Source: Paratinospora sagittata
Lineage: Eukaryota > Streptophyta > Magnoliopsida > Ranunculales > Menispermaceae
Length of the DNA stretch: 64,000 nucleotides
Direction of reading: 5' to 3'
Assembly: GCA_035771175.1 (NCBI GenBank)
Contig: CM069607.1
Location: 3,641,501-3,705,500, forward strand
Below the pieces are notes generated by a model. It was not told the DNA's origin, did not search any database, and saw only the letters and a program-made list of their open reading frames with translations. Positions 35,713 to 48,732 of the stretch are shown piece by piece. The position numbers and the translations under genes were made by a program. Every line of letters starts with the position of its first letter. Position 1 is the stretch's first letter.

Positions 35713-37049
35713 CTTGGTTGTTGTAATTTAGCCATGAATCTCATTTTATGTCTTAATTAGTATTGTAATATTAATTATTTGAATGTTTCTATATTTGCTG
35801 ATTAATGTGAGCCCTGTTGTAATGTTCATGTTTCTCTTTTTATAGATTACCCTTACCCATATATCCCGTTGGAATATTTGCCTCTTATTTGCTAAGTAGG
35901 GATTGAAACTTTTTGAATTAAACCAGCCCATGCATGTACTTTGAGGTGGGCCTAGAGCTTATTATATAATGATTGTCATTATACAGCCAACTATATATAG
36001 GGACCCTGTATAATTAAGAAAAGAACTCTAATCTTCATCTTGTGTCGATTTAGATATGTTCTCTATGTAATACAATAATCAAGATACGGTATTGGCTAGA
36101 TGGTCGGGAGGGGAGACGAAAGACGCTGAGATAGAGGTCTGGAATTTAAATCTTGACTTGACGAGTTTAACGCCCTTGGTATTTGGACTAATGCGTAGTG
36201 GGTGCATATAGGTCCCAGTGAATTACTCGGACTATAAGAGATGGGGCAGTGGTAATGGATATCACTCTCTCAAAAATAATAATAATACAATAATCAAGAT
36301 CATGTTTATGATTTGATCAAAAGTATTTTTATTTTAACAATAGTCTTATATGTATGCATTTGCTTGCTATTTTTTTTTCCAAAATTTTAAATTAAATTCA
36401 TTGGGTGGAATTTATTTGGTTTTTTTGTTTTAGTAATGATACAAGGTAAGAAGATGCTAGCACGAGGTCAGAGAAAGTCAAAACTCCTCAATAGGGCTAA
36501 GAAAACAAGCACAACAATAAAGGGCGCAAGGGGTCTAGATGAGAACTATGGATTTGGATATACACTATTAGAGGTAGCTAACATTTACAAAATAAATTCG
36601 GCTTGGCTTAGTCATAATGTACACGTAGCAAAATAAAGAGCTAATATATATATATTAAGAAGAAACAATCCCCTAAACCCACCCTCCTGTAGAAATTCGG
36701 CCCCTTCGGTGCCTACTATACCACACTAACCAAGAAATTCGGCCCTTTCGGAGCCTACTATACCACACTAACGATCCTTGACGTGACCCACCATACGAAA
36801 TAAACAACCGAGAGCTAAACTTAGCTAAAATTTATTCAAGGAAGACGAAGTCCCATGTGGTCAAAATGTGCTCTTTTTTAAAACAATAATTAAAAAAAAA
36901 AAATCGGGGTCAAATATGGATTTTTTTAACGTGGCAGATACTCTTGCACATATAGAAACGTAAAATATGATACGCCTCTTTTGTTTAATTCATATATACA
37001 TACATATATACATATACATATGTACATAAATATATATATATATATAGTT
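35713..37049. other. Intergenic DNA upstream of the cysteine-rich peptide gene
   Basis: No gene seen apart from the SINE at 36086-36283. A short direct repeat occurs near 36690 and 36735: GAAATTCGGCCC followed by TTCGG-GCCTACTATACCACACTAAC. Confidence 0.5.
36086..36283 (+). mobile_element. SINE with a 17-bp target duplication
   Basis: The 198-bp element is flanked by AATACAATAATCAAGAT at 36069-36085 and 36284-36300. An A-box-like TTGGCTAGATGGTCGGG and a B-box-like GGTCTGGAATTTAAATC are present, and the end is CTCTCAAAAATAAT. It belongs to a different family from the other SINEs of this window. Confidence 0.87.
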
Positions 37050-37202
37050 TAGTCAAATAGCATATTTCTTCCCTAAAATCAAGGTATACAGCTGCAATAT
37101 CTCATAAAATAATCTCTCAACGTAAGCTTAGTGAAATAGCACATTTCTTCCCTAAACTCAAGGCATATATATAAGGCTGCAATATCTCTTAAAATAATCT
37201 CT
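37050..37202 (+). promoter_or_regulatory. Tandemly duplicated promoter segment with TATA box
   Basis: Two copies of about 70 bp, at 37050-37118 and 37129-37202, share AAATAGCA-ATTTCTTCCCT, CAAGG-ATA and GCTGCAATATCTC-TAAAATAA. The second copy carries TATATATAAGG (about 37166-37175) where the first has GTATACA, so only the downstream copy has a clear TATA box. It lies about 250 bp before the start of the peptide gene. Confidence 0.6.
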
Positions 37203-37424
37203 TATATATACATAAACACATGCATATGTTTTTTCTTTTAAAAACAAAACTCATGATCATCACTAGCTAGCTAGCTATTAATACCAACATACAGATCAAC
37301 CGTCTTCCATGCACAGACCCTCCTCGCCCTTCTTCTTCTTCTTCTTCTTCTTCTTCTTCTTGTTGCAGTAGTAGTACTCTTAATTTTATCTTCTTTGAGA
37401 CGAGAAAAATTATCAATATCAGAA

Positions 37425-37661
37425 ATGGGCAGTTCAGTGGTTCTAATCTTGATGGCTATGGCAATTGCATCAACCACTGTTGTCGCGCAAGGTGATGTGG
37501 GCAACAAATTATTGGTATGCATCGCTACTTGCAATGCAAAGGCATCGTCATGCGTATCTGAGTGCATTTCCTCGTCGATAAGGCAAGGCAATACTGCTAC
37601 TAAATGTGTTGGGGAATGTTACGAAAGTGTTACTTCCTGCATCAAGCAGTGCGGTGCCTAA
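37425..37661 (+). CDS. Small secreted cysteine-rich peptide with two C-X3-C-X6-C-X3-C modules
   Basis: An intronless frame of 78 residues. Residues 1-22 form a signal peptide (hydrophobic VVLILMAMAIA core, likely cleavage after AQ22). The mature peptide of about 56 residues has eight cysteines: C32, C36, C43, C47 and C61, C65, C72, C76, two modules of identical spacing joined by a 13-residue linker. I do not recognise the family. C-X3-C pairs recall the two-helix alpha-hairpinins, but those have only four cysteines. The ATG at 37425 is preferred over an upstream non-ATG in-frame extension because it begins the signal sequence directly. A TATA box and a duplicated segment lie upstream, and a CTT-repeat leader precedes it. 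Function is unknown; a secreted defence or signalling peptide is one possibility. Confidence 0.6.
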   Translation: MGSSVVLILMAMAIASTTVVAQGDVGNKLLVCIATCNAKASSCVSECISSSIRQGNTATKCVGECYESVTSCIKQCGA

Positions 37662-37890
37662 TACATACTGTTGTCACCAACATCCACAATCTTGTTATCG
37701 TTAGCTTCTAGTTTGTGTGTAGTAATAAGGGGCTGAGACGGCTTCATTAATGAAAAATGTTTTGGTAACATACTCTCAATTTTCAAGGACAATGTTAAGA
37801 ATACATTACCAAAACATTACTTTTCGTTACTTACTATTTGCATATGTTCCAGCTCCCACGTGTAACTGATTATATAACTGATAATATATG

Positions 37891-38020
37891 CAATCATTTT
37901 ATCGTAAGGTTTAAGGTAGTTCTTAGAAGTGCCAGGTTATGAAAATAATGATAATTTTATTAGATACTTAATTCATTGACCATGGAGTTCTCTCCTTATA
38001 TATAAAGCACTGGCAGATGT
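37891..38020 (+). repeat. Dispersed repeat, copy 2
   Basis: Homologous and collinear with 31488-31602. It sits between the cysteine-rich peptide gene and the REV3 stop codon, perhaps inside the REV3 3' UTR. Confidence 0.75.
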
Positions 38021-38193
38021 CATTCTCTTTATTACAACTTATTGCGGCTGCTATACATAGAGATATATACAAGTACATGAGAACTAGTTAAACAAAGTAC
38101 ATCAAAACAGACCCATTTAATGACTTGGGTAATTAAGGGTACAACAAAACTATGAACAACTTGAACTATCTAGGTTGGAGAATAAATACAATT

Positions 38194-41100
38194 TCAGAAC
38201 CACTCAACCGTGCACCTTGGATAGAGTCCAACCTCGGTAGCTACAGCAGAAAGAGCCTGTAATTCTTTCTGGACTTTCCTTCTCTCATAGAACAATGTAC
38301 AAGCTAGTGATTTGCACTTTACCCCATTCTCAACAATCCAATCCGCACCTCCACAATGTTGGCATATCTGCAATGCAGAGAAGATAAAACTATCACGGAT
38401 ATGCAATTGCAAAAGGATTAGAGGAAAACCAAAATGTGCCTTGGATGTTACAGTGATAAGTTGAATGTCTGCCTTGACGAATAATATTGCACGAGGCAAA
38501 ATAAGAACGGCAAACTTTTATTTATGTTTCAATCGTAATTAACATTTGAGGTAAGAAATAGATGATAACAGAATAATGATTATGAAAATAAAAAATAAGG
38601 CACCTATATTAAAAGGATAGTCAAAGCAAGGTGAGAGTCTGAAAAACATCATATTGAGGCCAAGTATTGTGGTACAACACAAATAAACTTAGGCTCATTT
38701 GGCAATGGAAAGGATTAGGATGCACAAATGACAAAATTTCTAGTAAAAGCATATGCACTATGAGAAATTGCAACACTTACAGCAGCAAGGTGTTGGATGT
38801 CCCTCTCCAATTTCGTGGTTCTGCAGACCACAGCAGTTGCAGCAGCTGGTCCCCTCTGAAAGCATTTGTCACACAAGTGGTTTGATGCTCGGACCAACCC
38901 TCCACATAGGATACAGTGTTTGGATATATAATAACTATCTATCCGTGTTCGTTGTGCATTTGGTGCATAAGAGTGGCGTTTAGAAACAGTTGGTCTAATA
39001 GGGCGGGGCATCTCCAAAAACCAGTGGTTCAAGTCAGCACCAACAAGCCCAAAAATCCTTTGTAGTGCTGGAATTATCTGCTTGTTAATGTAGTAGAGGT
39101 CATTTATTCTGAAAGGAGAATCAATCCCCAACAGGTCCATAGGATCTTTGACCATATCAATAAGGCGAGCTCCAGGTTCCCCATGGATTACAACATATGG
39201 GATTCTTTCTGCATAGCGTGGTTCGGCTCTAGGATCAGCTCGCATTGCTTTAGTGGCTACAATTGCTGCTGGTGGAAGTGAAGAAGCCCCAGAAGCATAA
39301 GTACCCAACCGAACCTCCTTTGCAAATACAAAATCTTGGAGAGATGCTCGACCTCCTAAAATTCGGGTCCACTGACGCAGCAAATATTCTTTAACCTGTG
39401 AATATAAAATAAAAAGACCAGATTCTCAATCTGGATCAGAAATAGGCTTTTGAGGTCCAAATTATCAAATTCTGAAGGCATGATTCATGAACAACATGTC
39501 ATTTACACATCTAAGTAATCAAATCATAAGTCTGACATGGGAAAATTTCTACTTCCGTTTGGTTTTTAAGACCAAATTTGAGCATCAAAGATGCAAAATT
39601 AACACACTACGAACTATTTCTTATGTATACCTTATTGAGTAACTATGTGGAGCATTCAAGAGGTATGTTTTGATATATCAAATATTTCACTTGTCATAAA
39701 CATTGTCAGAACTTTAATGAACAGATTATAATTATATTCTCACTTTCAATATCAGAAAGTAGTGGATTTCCATAACCCATTCGTATATGATTCATCACAG
39801 GTTATTACTAGCTTAATAACTTTTGAGTGATGTTATGCTTCCTTAGACATTTCCTTCAGCAGCATCATTTCCACAAAAAAGGATCCCCATTAAAATCTTC
39901 CTTCTGCAATATTAAATATAAGAAGAAACAATTCCCAAAGAAATCAAATCCCTCTTACCTTAGAGACGTCTTGGTGTTCTAAAAAAAGTTTTAAGGACTG
40001 CTCCAGCAACTTTGCAACAGCCCCACATGAATCTCTCCGTACAGTTTCAATGCCTTTAGCATCAAACGAAGGTTCAGCTTGGTCAGGGCTCTCATAGCTG
40101 TAACCAACATATCGCTTTTTTGTAAGGAGGAAACATGGATGGTAGACCTTCTCCATTTTCAATGTGACTGGGTCTGGATTTACGGATGTTATTTCAGATG
40201 CAATCTCTTGCCCAATTCTGAAAGCTTCTTTTCTTACACGTCCTTTAAGTAGAACAAACATACTGCACAAAACCAGACAAATTTAACAAAAATTGTGATA
40301 TTTGTTTGCAAAATATGGAAGAACAAAAGGTGAGGGGAAGATCTACAATTTTAGATTCGTATACCCATATAAACACGTATCTGTGTGTCCAGAAATCAAG
40401 AGAAACTAATGAGATAAACTAGTGTAATTATTGCATGCCTAAAAAAATGCAATAGTTTGGTTAATCACATCTTTTAGAGGATAGATGATATAGTAAAGTA
40501 ACAGCTGTGTCATCCTGATGCACATTAAATACTACTGAGTAATGGGAAAAGATTGATTTAGAATATATAGCTACCTATCAGTATCACCATAAATGACTCT
40601 TGCATTCCACTTATCATGTGAGTTCACCAATGAGATAGCCTTTTCCAGAGTCCTACGACCACATTGGACGATGCTATCTGCAAGTTCTGCGCAAGGCATG
40701 CGGCCACTAAAGCCAGCAGCTGTGTAACCATAGGTTACATTTGCTATAAGCTTCAGTGCAAGCTGTCTAGCGTTAAATATCTGGGGAGAAAATGGACCAA
40801 AATGGAATGTGTTCATCATGTCCATGTAAAGTAGATAAAACACAAAACAACATATGTAAATTTTAATTAGATGGAATTGCCAATTTCATTGTAGAAACAT
40901 TTTATAAAATCGGTTCAAAATATAAAACCAAAACTCACAAAATTTTGACTATGTGAAGTCAAAAAGACATGATACAGCATATGACACCTGCAACCATCAA
41001 TGCATTAAAAATTGTCCCTCAGAAATTCCAATTTAACAGCTGAACATTTTCAAAAGGAAAGCAGAAGCTTCTGGCAACTTCCAAGATCCTAAATCATGTG

Positions 41101-44100
41101 ATTGCCATTGGCAAAATATGACTATATAAGCCGACTGTAGATAGGTTATATGTGACATGTCCTTTCCTTCTGAGCCCAAGTAACCAATACGCTACAACCA
41201 AGCATAGCCTTGCCCACTAAAGGCCCAAAACTAAAATATTAGGGACCAAGCCCAGTCCATGACTGGAATGAGATGAAAGGGGGTCAAAAAAATATGTGCA
41301 TTAGCGTCCTAGGTGCTCTCAGAAGAATAAGTTTTAACTTCAAGCAGGAAATGCAATTTCACCCTGTATAAAACTTGTTGGGAAGGCAGCAACTTCTTCA
41401 TTGCTTTTTTGACCATGATTCTTGTCGATAGAATTTCCTCCAACATGCGAGGTAGAACACCCCTCCGAACCTGGTAATAATAAGTATTTTATGTCAAACT
41501 GACAGTGATGTATTCCTACCAAATAAAAGTAATCTCAGAGCCTAATAATGGGAATTAGAAGATTTGCAAATGGAAAGAAAATGCCAAAACTTGAATAAAA
41601 TGCTCAAGGGAATGATCCACGGTTCCACACTAAAGCCTAAAGAATTGTTGGTCCACCTCATTCAAAGAAGGCGGCTAAGGGCGGCCAACAGCAACAACAA
41701 CGTGGGCGGCAGCAGCCAAATGAGATCAGTCAACAAAAACGACCAACAATTTGCAAAATGAAATAGTCAAAGATTCAGGCGCCGATTTGTATGAAAATAT
41801 AATTTCTATATTTACAAAATTGCCTCTGATACTCCTATAAATAGAGCCTTAATTTCATTCTTGAAATTCATCTGAGAGAGATCAAAAATTCGAGAGATCT
41901 ATTAGGAGAGCCTCAAAGAGAGTTTCTTTGAGAAGAAAAAGTGTGAGCCAATTTGTGAAGTTTTATCCACAAATTGAAGATACATAGATATTGTATTTTT
42001 GTGAGAGATCCACTGAAGGGTGAAGTTTGTAATTCCATTTTATTACAGTGGAAGTTTCTTAAGCGGCCTACGGGTCCCGTGGTTTTTACCTCATCTTTGG
42101 AGGGTTTTCCACGTTAAATCTTTAGTGTTATTTTGTTGTATTTTTAGTTTGGGAAATTATCCTGGGATTGTGGAATTTATTTCTTTACAACCATCGATTT
42201 TTCCAACAAAGTGGTATCAGAGCCTAGGTCGTTTTCAGCGAAGGTACTGTTCACACATACAATACTATTCACGTATACGACACTGTTTTGTCGGCAGGTA
42301 CTATTTGGAATAGTGAATAGTTATACTATTCACAAGGGGCACTATTCGTTGAGACTATTCACAGAGTACTATTTATCGTCAGAAAAGTGTCAAGCTCCGC
42401 GAAACCTGTTGACTGACGACTCAAATGGAGGAGAGCACAGGCAATATGATCAGGTTGACTGCATTTAATTATGCAATTTGAAAGCCGAAGATGGAGGATC
42501 TCTTATACATTAAAGATCTATGGAAGCCGATTGTAAAGCCGAAAGAGAAAGCCGTGACTAAGACACCAAAAACAACCAGCACAGACGCTGACTGGGCCGT
42601 GTTGAACCGAAAGTGTGCTGCTCAAATCAGACAATGGATTGACAATAGCATTTTCCAAAATTTTGCTAATGAACACAATGCTTACGTTCTTTGGCAAAAG
42701 TTGAAGAAAATGTATGCGAGGACAACCGTACAAAATAAAGCTAATCTGATGCGACGATTAGTCAATTTGGAGTATAAAGATGGAAGCAGCGTATCGGAAC
42801 ACATGAGTGAGTTCCAAGGCATTGTAGATCAACTCAACTCTATGATGATGACCGTAGATGACGAGCTACAAGCGTTGTTGTTGCTGAGTTCTCTACCAAA
42901 AAGTTGGGACACTCTAGTTGTGTCAGTTAGTAACTCAGCTCCTGATGGCAAGCTTACCATGAATATGGTAAAAGACAGAATGCTGAACGAAGAGTCTCGA
43001 CGAAAAGACAATAGATATACTCCTGAAACTGAAGCACTTGTCATGGAAAAACAAGGCAAGCAAGAATGGCACGGAAGGAGTAAAGCAGAAATCCTCGTTA
43101 CCAAAGTCAGCAAAGAGGACGCTCGAAGTCCAGATCGTGGCATGACAAGAAGTGTCATCACTGCGGCAAGCCCGGACACTTCATTCGAGAATGTCGAAAG
43201 TTAAAGGCGGAACGTTCCAGAAATCAAGAAGCAGAAACCCGAACAAATGACACCGCAACTCTCACTGAAGAATTTGTCATTGTTCGATATGCTGATTATG
43301 TCAACCTTGCAAGTCAAGACTCTACATGGGTAGTTGGCTCAGGTGCGTCCTACCATGTCACCTCACGACGAGATTTCTTCTCAACCTACACTCAAGGTGA
43401 TTTCAGACGAGTGAGGATGGGAAATGATAATGCATCCAAAATTATCGGCACCGACAATATTTATTTAGAAACTAACCTTGGATGCAGGTTACTCTTGAAA
43501 GATGTGAGGCATGTTCTTGATATCCGCCTCAATTTGATCTCCACCGGAATGCTTGATGACGATGGCTACAATAATAACTTTGGTGAAGGAAAATGGAAGC
43601 TCACCAAAGGAAACTTGGTAGTAGCCAAAGGCAAGAAAGATACATCACTCTACCTCACAGAAGCCAAGCTGTGTAGAGGAGAAGTAAATACCATGAGGAA
43701 AGAAGTTCCCACCGAGTTATGGCATAAGCGGCTCGGCCACATGAGTGAAAAGGGTCTCAGAATTCTTTCCAAGAAGGAGCACTTGCCAGGAATGACAGGT
43801 ACATCTTTACGTACTTGTGTTGATTGTATTATGGGTAAACAACATAGAGTTGCATTTCGTAGTTCCCCACCATCTAGAAAGGCAAATATTCTAGATTTAA
43901 TACACACAGATGTCTGCACAATGAGTTGTAAGTCACTAGGAGGTGCTCATTATTTTGTGACTTTTATTGATGATCACTCTAGAAAAGTGTGGGCCTTTGC
44001 TTTGAAAACTAAAGATCAAGTGCAGGAAGTTTTCAAGCAATTTCATGTAAAAGTTGAGAGAGAAACTGGCAGACGTTTGAAGTGTGTACGATCTGACAAT

Positions 44101-47100
44101 GGCGGTGAGTATCGCGGATCATTCGAGGAGTACAGCAGAGGTTTCGGGATCAGGCTGGAAAAATCGGTACCAAAGACACCTCAACACAACGGTGTCGCAG
44201 AGAGGATGAACAGAACCATTTGTGAAAGAGTCAGATGTATGCTCTCAAATGCAAAACTGCCAAACTCCTATTGGGAGGAGGCAATGAGGACAACAGTCGA
44301 TTTAATCAACCTTTCTCCATCAGTTCCACTGAACTACGACGTACCAGAAAAGGCTTGGACGGGGAAAGACGTTTCTTACAAACACTTGAAAGTATTCGAC
44401 TGTAGAGCATTTGTTCACATCCCTAAAGACGAGAGGTCCAAGCGGGATGGAAAAGCGAAGCAGTGTATCTTTGTGGGATATTCCCATGAAGAATTCGGCT
44501 ACAGACTTTTGGATCCTGTCAACAAAAAGATTGTCAGAAGCAGAGACGTGGTGTTTCTTGAAGGTCAGATGATCGAGGATTTTCAGAAACCTGAGAAGCC
44601 ACAATCAGATGAAATTCCAGTTAATCTGGAACCAGTCTCTCCACCATCAAATCCAGATGACAAGGGAGTTGCACCAGATACTGATGATGATGTTCCACCA
44701 GCTCAAAGTTCAGAACCAGAACAAGTTCCTGAACAAGTCCAACCAGAAGCACAGCTAAGGAGATCCACCAGAGAGCGACAACCAAGTCAAAGATATTCTC
44801 CTAGTGACTATGTGATGCTCACTGACGGGGGAGAACCGGAGAGCTATACCGAAGCTATCACTGACCAGCATAAGACTGAGTGGATGAAAGCCATGCAGGA
44901 AGAAATGAAATCTCTGCATGAGAACCACACATTTGACTTGGTGAAATTACCGCAGGGAAAGCCCTCAAGAACAAGTGGGTGTATAGGATTAAAAGCGAAG
45001 AAGGTAGCTCGCAACCTCAATACAAAGCAAGATTGGTTGTGAAAGGATTCGGACAGAAGAAAGGCGTTGACTTCGATGAAATCTTCTTACCGGTGGTAAA
45101 AATGTCTTCAATCCAAGTTGTTCTTGGCTTGGCAGCTAGTCTTAATCTGAAGGTTGAACAACTTGATGTAAAAACCGCATTCTTACACGGTGATCTTGAC
45201 GAGGAAATCTATATGGAGCAGCCTAAAGGTTTCCAAGTCAAAAGAAAAGAGAAGTTGGTTTGCAGGCTAAAGAAAAGTATGTACGGTTTGAAACAGGCAC
45301 CGAGGCAGTGGTATAAAAAGTTCGACTCGTTCATGGAGAAAAAGGAGTACAACCGAACGACAACTGATCACTGCGTCTTCATCAAGAAATTCTCTGATGG
45401 TGATTTTATTATTCTTTTGCTTTATGTTGATGATATGTTAATTGTAGGCCAAGATATCGGCAAGATTAACATGTTGAAGAATGAGTTGAGCAAGTCCTTT
45501 GTAATGAAAGACTTAGGGCCCGCAAAGCAAATCCTTGGCATGAAGATTGTTCGTGACAAGAAGAACAAGAAACTTTGGCTATCTCAAAAAAAGTATATTG
45601 AGAAAGTTTTAAAGCGGTTCAACATGAGCAAAGCTAAACCTGTTAGTTCTCCACTGGCAAGCCACTTCAAGCTTAATGCGAGCCAGTGTCCTTCAAGCGA
45701 GGAGGAGAAATCAGAGATAAGCAAGGTGCCTTATGCATCGGTAGTTGGCAGTCTAATGTACGTTATGGTATGCACCAGACCAGACATTGCTCATGTTGTT
45801 GGTGTTGTGAGCCGATTTCTATCGAGTCCTGGAAAGGAACATTGGACAGCAGTCAAATAGATACTCAGGTATCTTAGAGGTACTTCTAGTAATTGTTTAT
45901 GTTTTGGTAATGATAAATCTGTATTAGAAGGATTTATAGATTCAGATATGGCTGGCGACATGGATACGAGAAAGTCGATATCCGGGTACCTAATAACATT
46001 TTTCGGGGGAGCTGTCTCATGGCAATCACGATTACAGAAGTGTATTGCCTTAAGTACCACAGAAGCAGAGTACATTGCAATCACTGAAGGTTGTAAGGAG
46101 ATTCTGTGGATGAAAAAGTTCCTACAAGAATTGCATCAGAACCAAGAAAATTATGTTCTTTATTGCGACAGTCAGAGTGCAATTCACCTCAGTAAGAACT
46201 CAACTTTCCACTCAAGGTCCAAGCACATCGACGTGAGATATCATTGGATTCGTGATGTGCTGGAAAATAAACTGCTGCAAGTTGCGAAGATCCACACTAA
46301 TGACAACGGGGCAGATATGATGACGAAGTCCCTGACCAGAGAAAAGCTTGCTATCTGTAGAGAGATTGCATGTGTGGAAGAGCCTTGTTCCACATGAGAT
46401 GGAGGGGGAGATTTATTGGTCCACCTCATTCAAAGAAGGCGACTAAGGGCGGCCAACAACAACAACAACGTGGGCGGCAGCAGCCAAATGAGAACAGTCA
46501 ACAAAAAGGCTAACAATTTGCAAAATGAAAGAGTCAAAGATTCAGGCACCGATTTGTATGAAAATATAATTTCTATATTTACAAAATTGCCCCTGAATAC
46601 TCCTATAAATAGAGCCTTAATTTCATTCGTGAAATTCATCTGAGAGAGATCAAAAATTCTAGAGATCAAAAATTCGAGAGCCTCAAAGAGAGTTTCTTTG
46701 AGAAGAAAAAGTGTGAGCCAATTTGTGAAGTTTTATCCACAAATTGAAGATACATAGATATTGTATTTTTATGAAGATTCCCATCTACAAAACATAGCAT
46801 CAAAAGATAATAGCTGAAATTACAATGAAGGAAATATAAGATCAAGACAAGCCTTTATTTTCATTAACACAGCCTTAATTTCATCCATGTTCTCAATGAA
46901 TCTTCTATTTCTTTTCTAACATGAGGGAGGCAAAAACTCCAAATCAAATAAATAATCTTCCCCAGCAATTTGCCTATATGAGATGAATATCTGTCATTCT
47001 TCAAAAATATAATAGATTGATTTTGATAGCACTAAATGCACCCCCTTTACAAAATGCATAAATATTCATTGAAAAGACTTTATTGGCTGGGTTTGTGGTA

Positions 47101-48672
47101 TATCATCAATGTAATAGGCAAGAGAATACACCTAATGGAATAGAGAATAAAACAAGATCTCATTTTTCTTTTCTTTTCTTTTTCTTTTTTTTTTTCCCCT
47201 CGCCTCTTCTTCTTTTTTTTGAGAAGAGACAATAAAATTTTGTATTAAATTATTGCTTTCATCCTTTCCAAATGTAACCCAATCTAGCTAATGCGTCAAC
47301 ATACCAAATATATAAAAATATGGTATCAAAGACAAAGGGGTCAGTATGGGGCCTTTAAAAGAGGAAGTTCATAATAGGATTGTTGACATCAGTACGCTGC
47401 ACAACCTGCTGGTCTAGGCCAAGCATGGGCGAACCTAGTAGAGAGAGGAGATCTAAGGTAATTTACATTAGGCATTTTTCATTGATGACAGGGAAAAAAA
47501 GACCTCCTTGAATTTTTCTTATTATGTGATTTTTGGAGAGCTTTGTCAGATGATTGGTTTTGTAGGTCCTAGTTCACTTCAGTTTTAGAAAAAACATCAC
47601 AACTTGGAAGTGGTTATGGGGAAGATTAAATAAGAATGATGCTTTGGTGTGTTGATTTTTAGGTAGTATATTTGCTAACCAGCTCAAATACTGTGATTTC
47701 TTGCTCTTGTACTGATAAACCCACAAAATCATGATTTTTGGCATGTCCTCTTGGCTTATTGCTGGTACTTAGACACTGTACCATCCATTTGCAAGTTGGT
47801 TAGCTGTGGCTCAAGTATATTGACTTTTTAGGGATGTGAATTCCTAGTTTTCTGTTTTTATGGGTTGTATATAACAGGCATTCTTGGGCGTATGTAAAGT
47901 CAGCTAAAGTCTAGGTTAACATTCATTTGAGGACATGGTGAAAGAAAATTCCATATTTGGTGTCACTGGAATGACACAGCATGACGCTCCAAACACCAAG
48001 CAGCTAACGAATGCACAAGTCATCATGATGAGTAATACCCATTGATTTCCCCTAGTCCATAACAGAAGAAGAAAAATTAAAGATATAATCTAAATAAGCA
48101 TGTGTGTGTGTTAGTGAGTGTGATGTATAATGTATTTTCGAATGTTTTTTAATATTTTTTTATTTAAGTTTTTTTTAGAGAAGTTTTTATTTTGGTTTAT
48201 TATATTATAGTGGTAAAATAGTTTTTAAAATTCGTTTTTATTATTAAGTGTATTAAAAAGTGTTTTAGAAGGGTCTAAATAGAGTTCTAATAGAATTAGG
48301 AAGTTGCTTTCATGTTATAGATACGTTAGAAAACTTATTTTTAAGTGTTTTAGATAGTTTAGAAGTTGTTTTAAGGGAGTTATCTATATAAGGAGCTCCA
48401 ATTACAAATTTTAAGGAATGAAGATCAATTATTTTCTTTTTAAGAATTCTATTCCATAGAATTTATTTTGGTTTATTTTTTGAGTATTTTCATTCTTGCT
48501 TCCGTGATGAATCTACATTAGAGTGTGTGTGGGAGCGATTTATTTAGAATAGTTTCCTGTTTTCTTAGTCCTAGAATTTAGGGAAGTTGTTTCTATTTTT
48601 TTGGTCTCTTTGTTTATTTATATTGTACTGTTTTTCTTTTCTTATTAAATGAAAAGGAATCACTTTACTTCA

Positions 48673-48732
<60 letters not shown>

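Larger units (their letters stand above)
41646..46770 (+). mobile_element. Tnt1-like Copia retrotransposon, decayed, 3' LTR truncated
   Basis: Lies in the REV3 intron 41471-48866, antisense to REV3. The order is 5' LTR, tRNA-Met-type primer site, leader, gag, protease, integrase, reverse transcriptase, RNase H, purine tract and partial 3' LTR, which is Copia order. The 3' LTR stops after 357 of 563 bp and no 5-bp target duplication is found, so the right end was lost after insertion. Multiple coding lesions show it is dead. Confidence 0.92.

Noticed and set aside
37271..37591. 106-codon minus-strand frame over the cysteine-rich gene
   Set aside because: Antisense shadow; its Arg run is just the CTT repeat of the leader read backwards.
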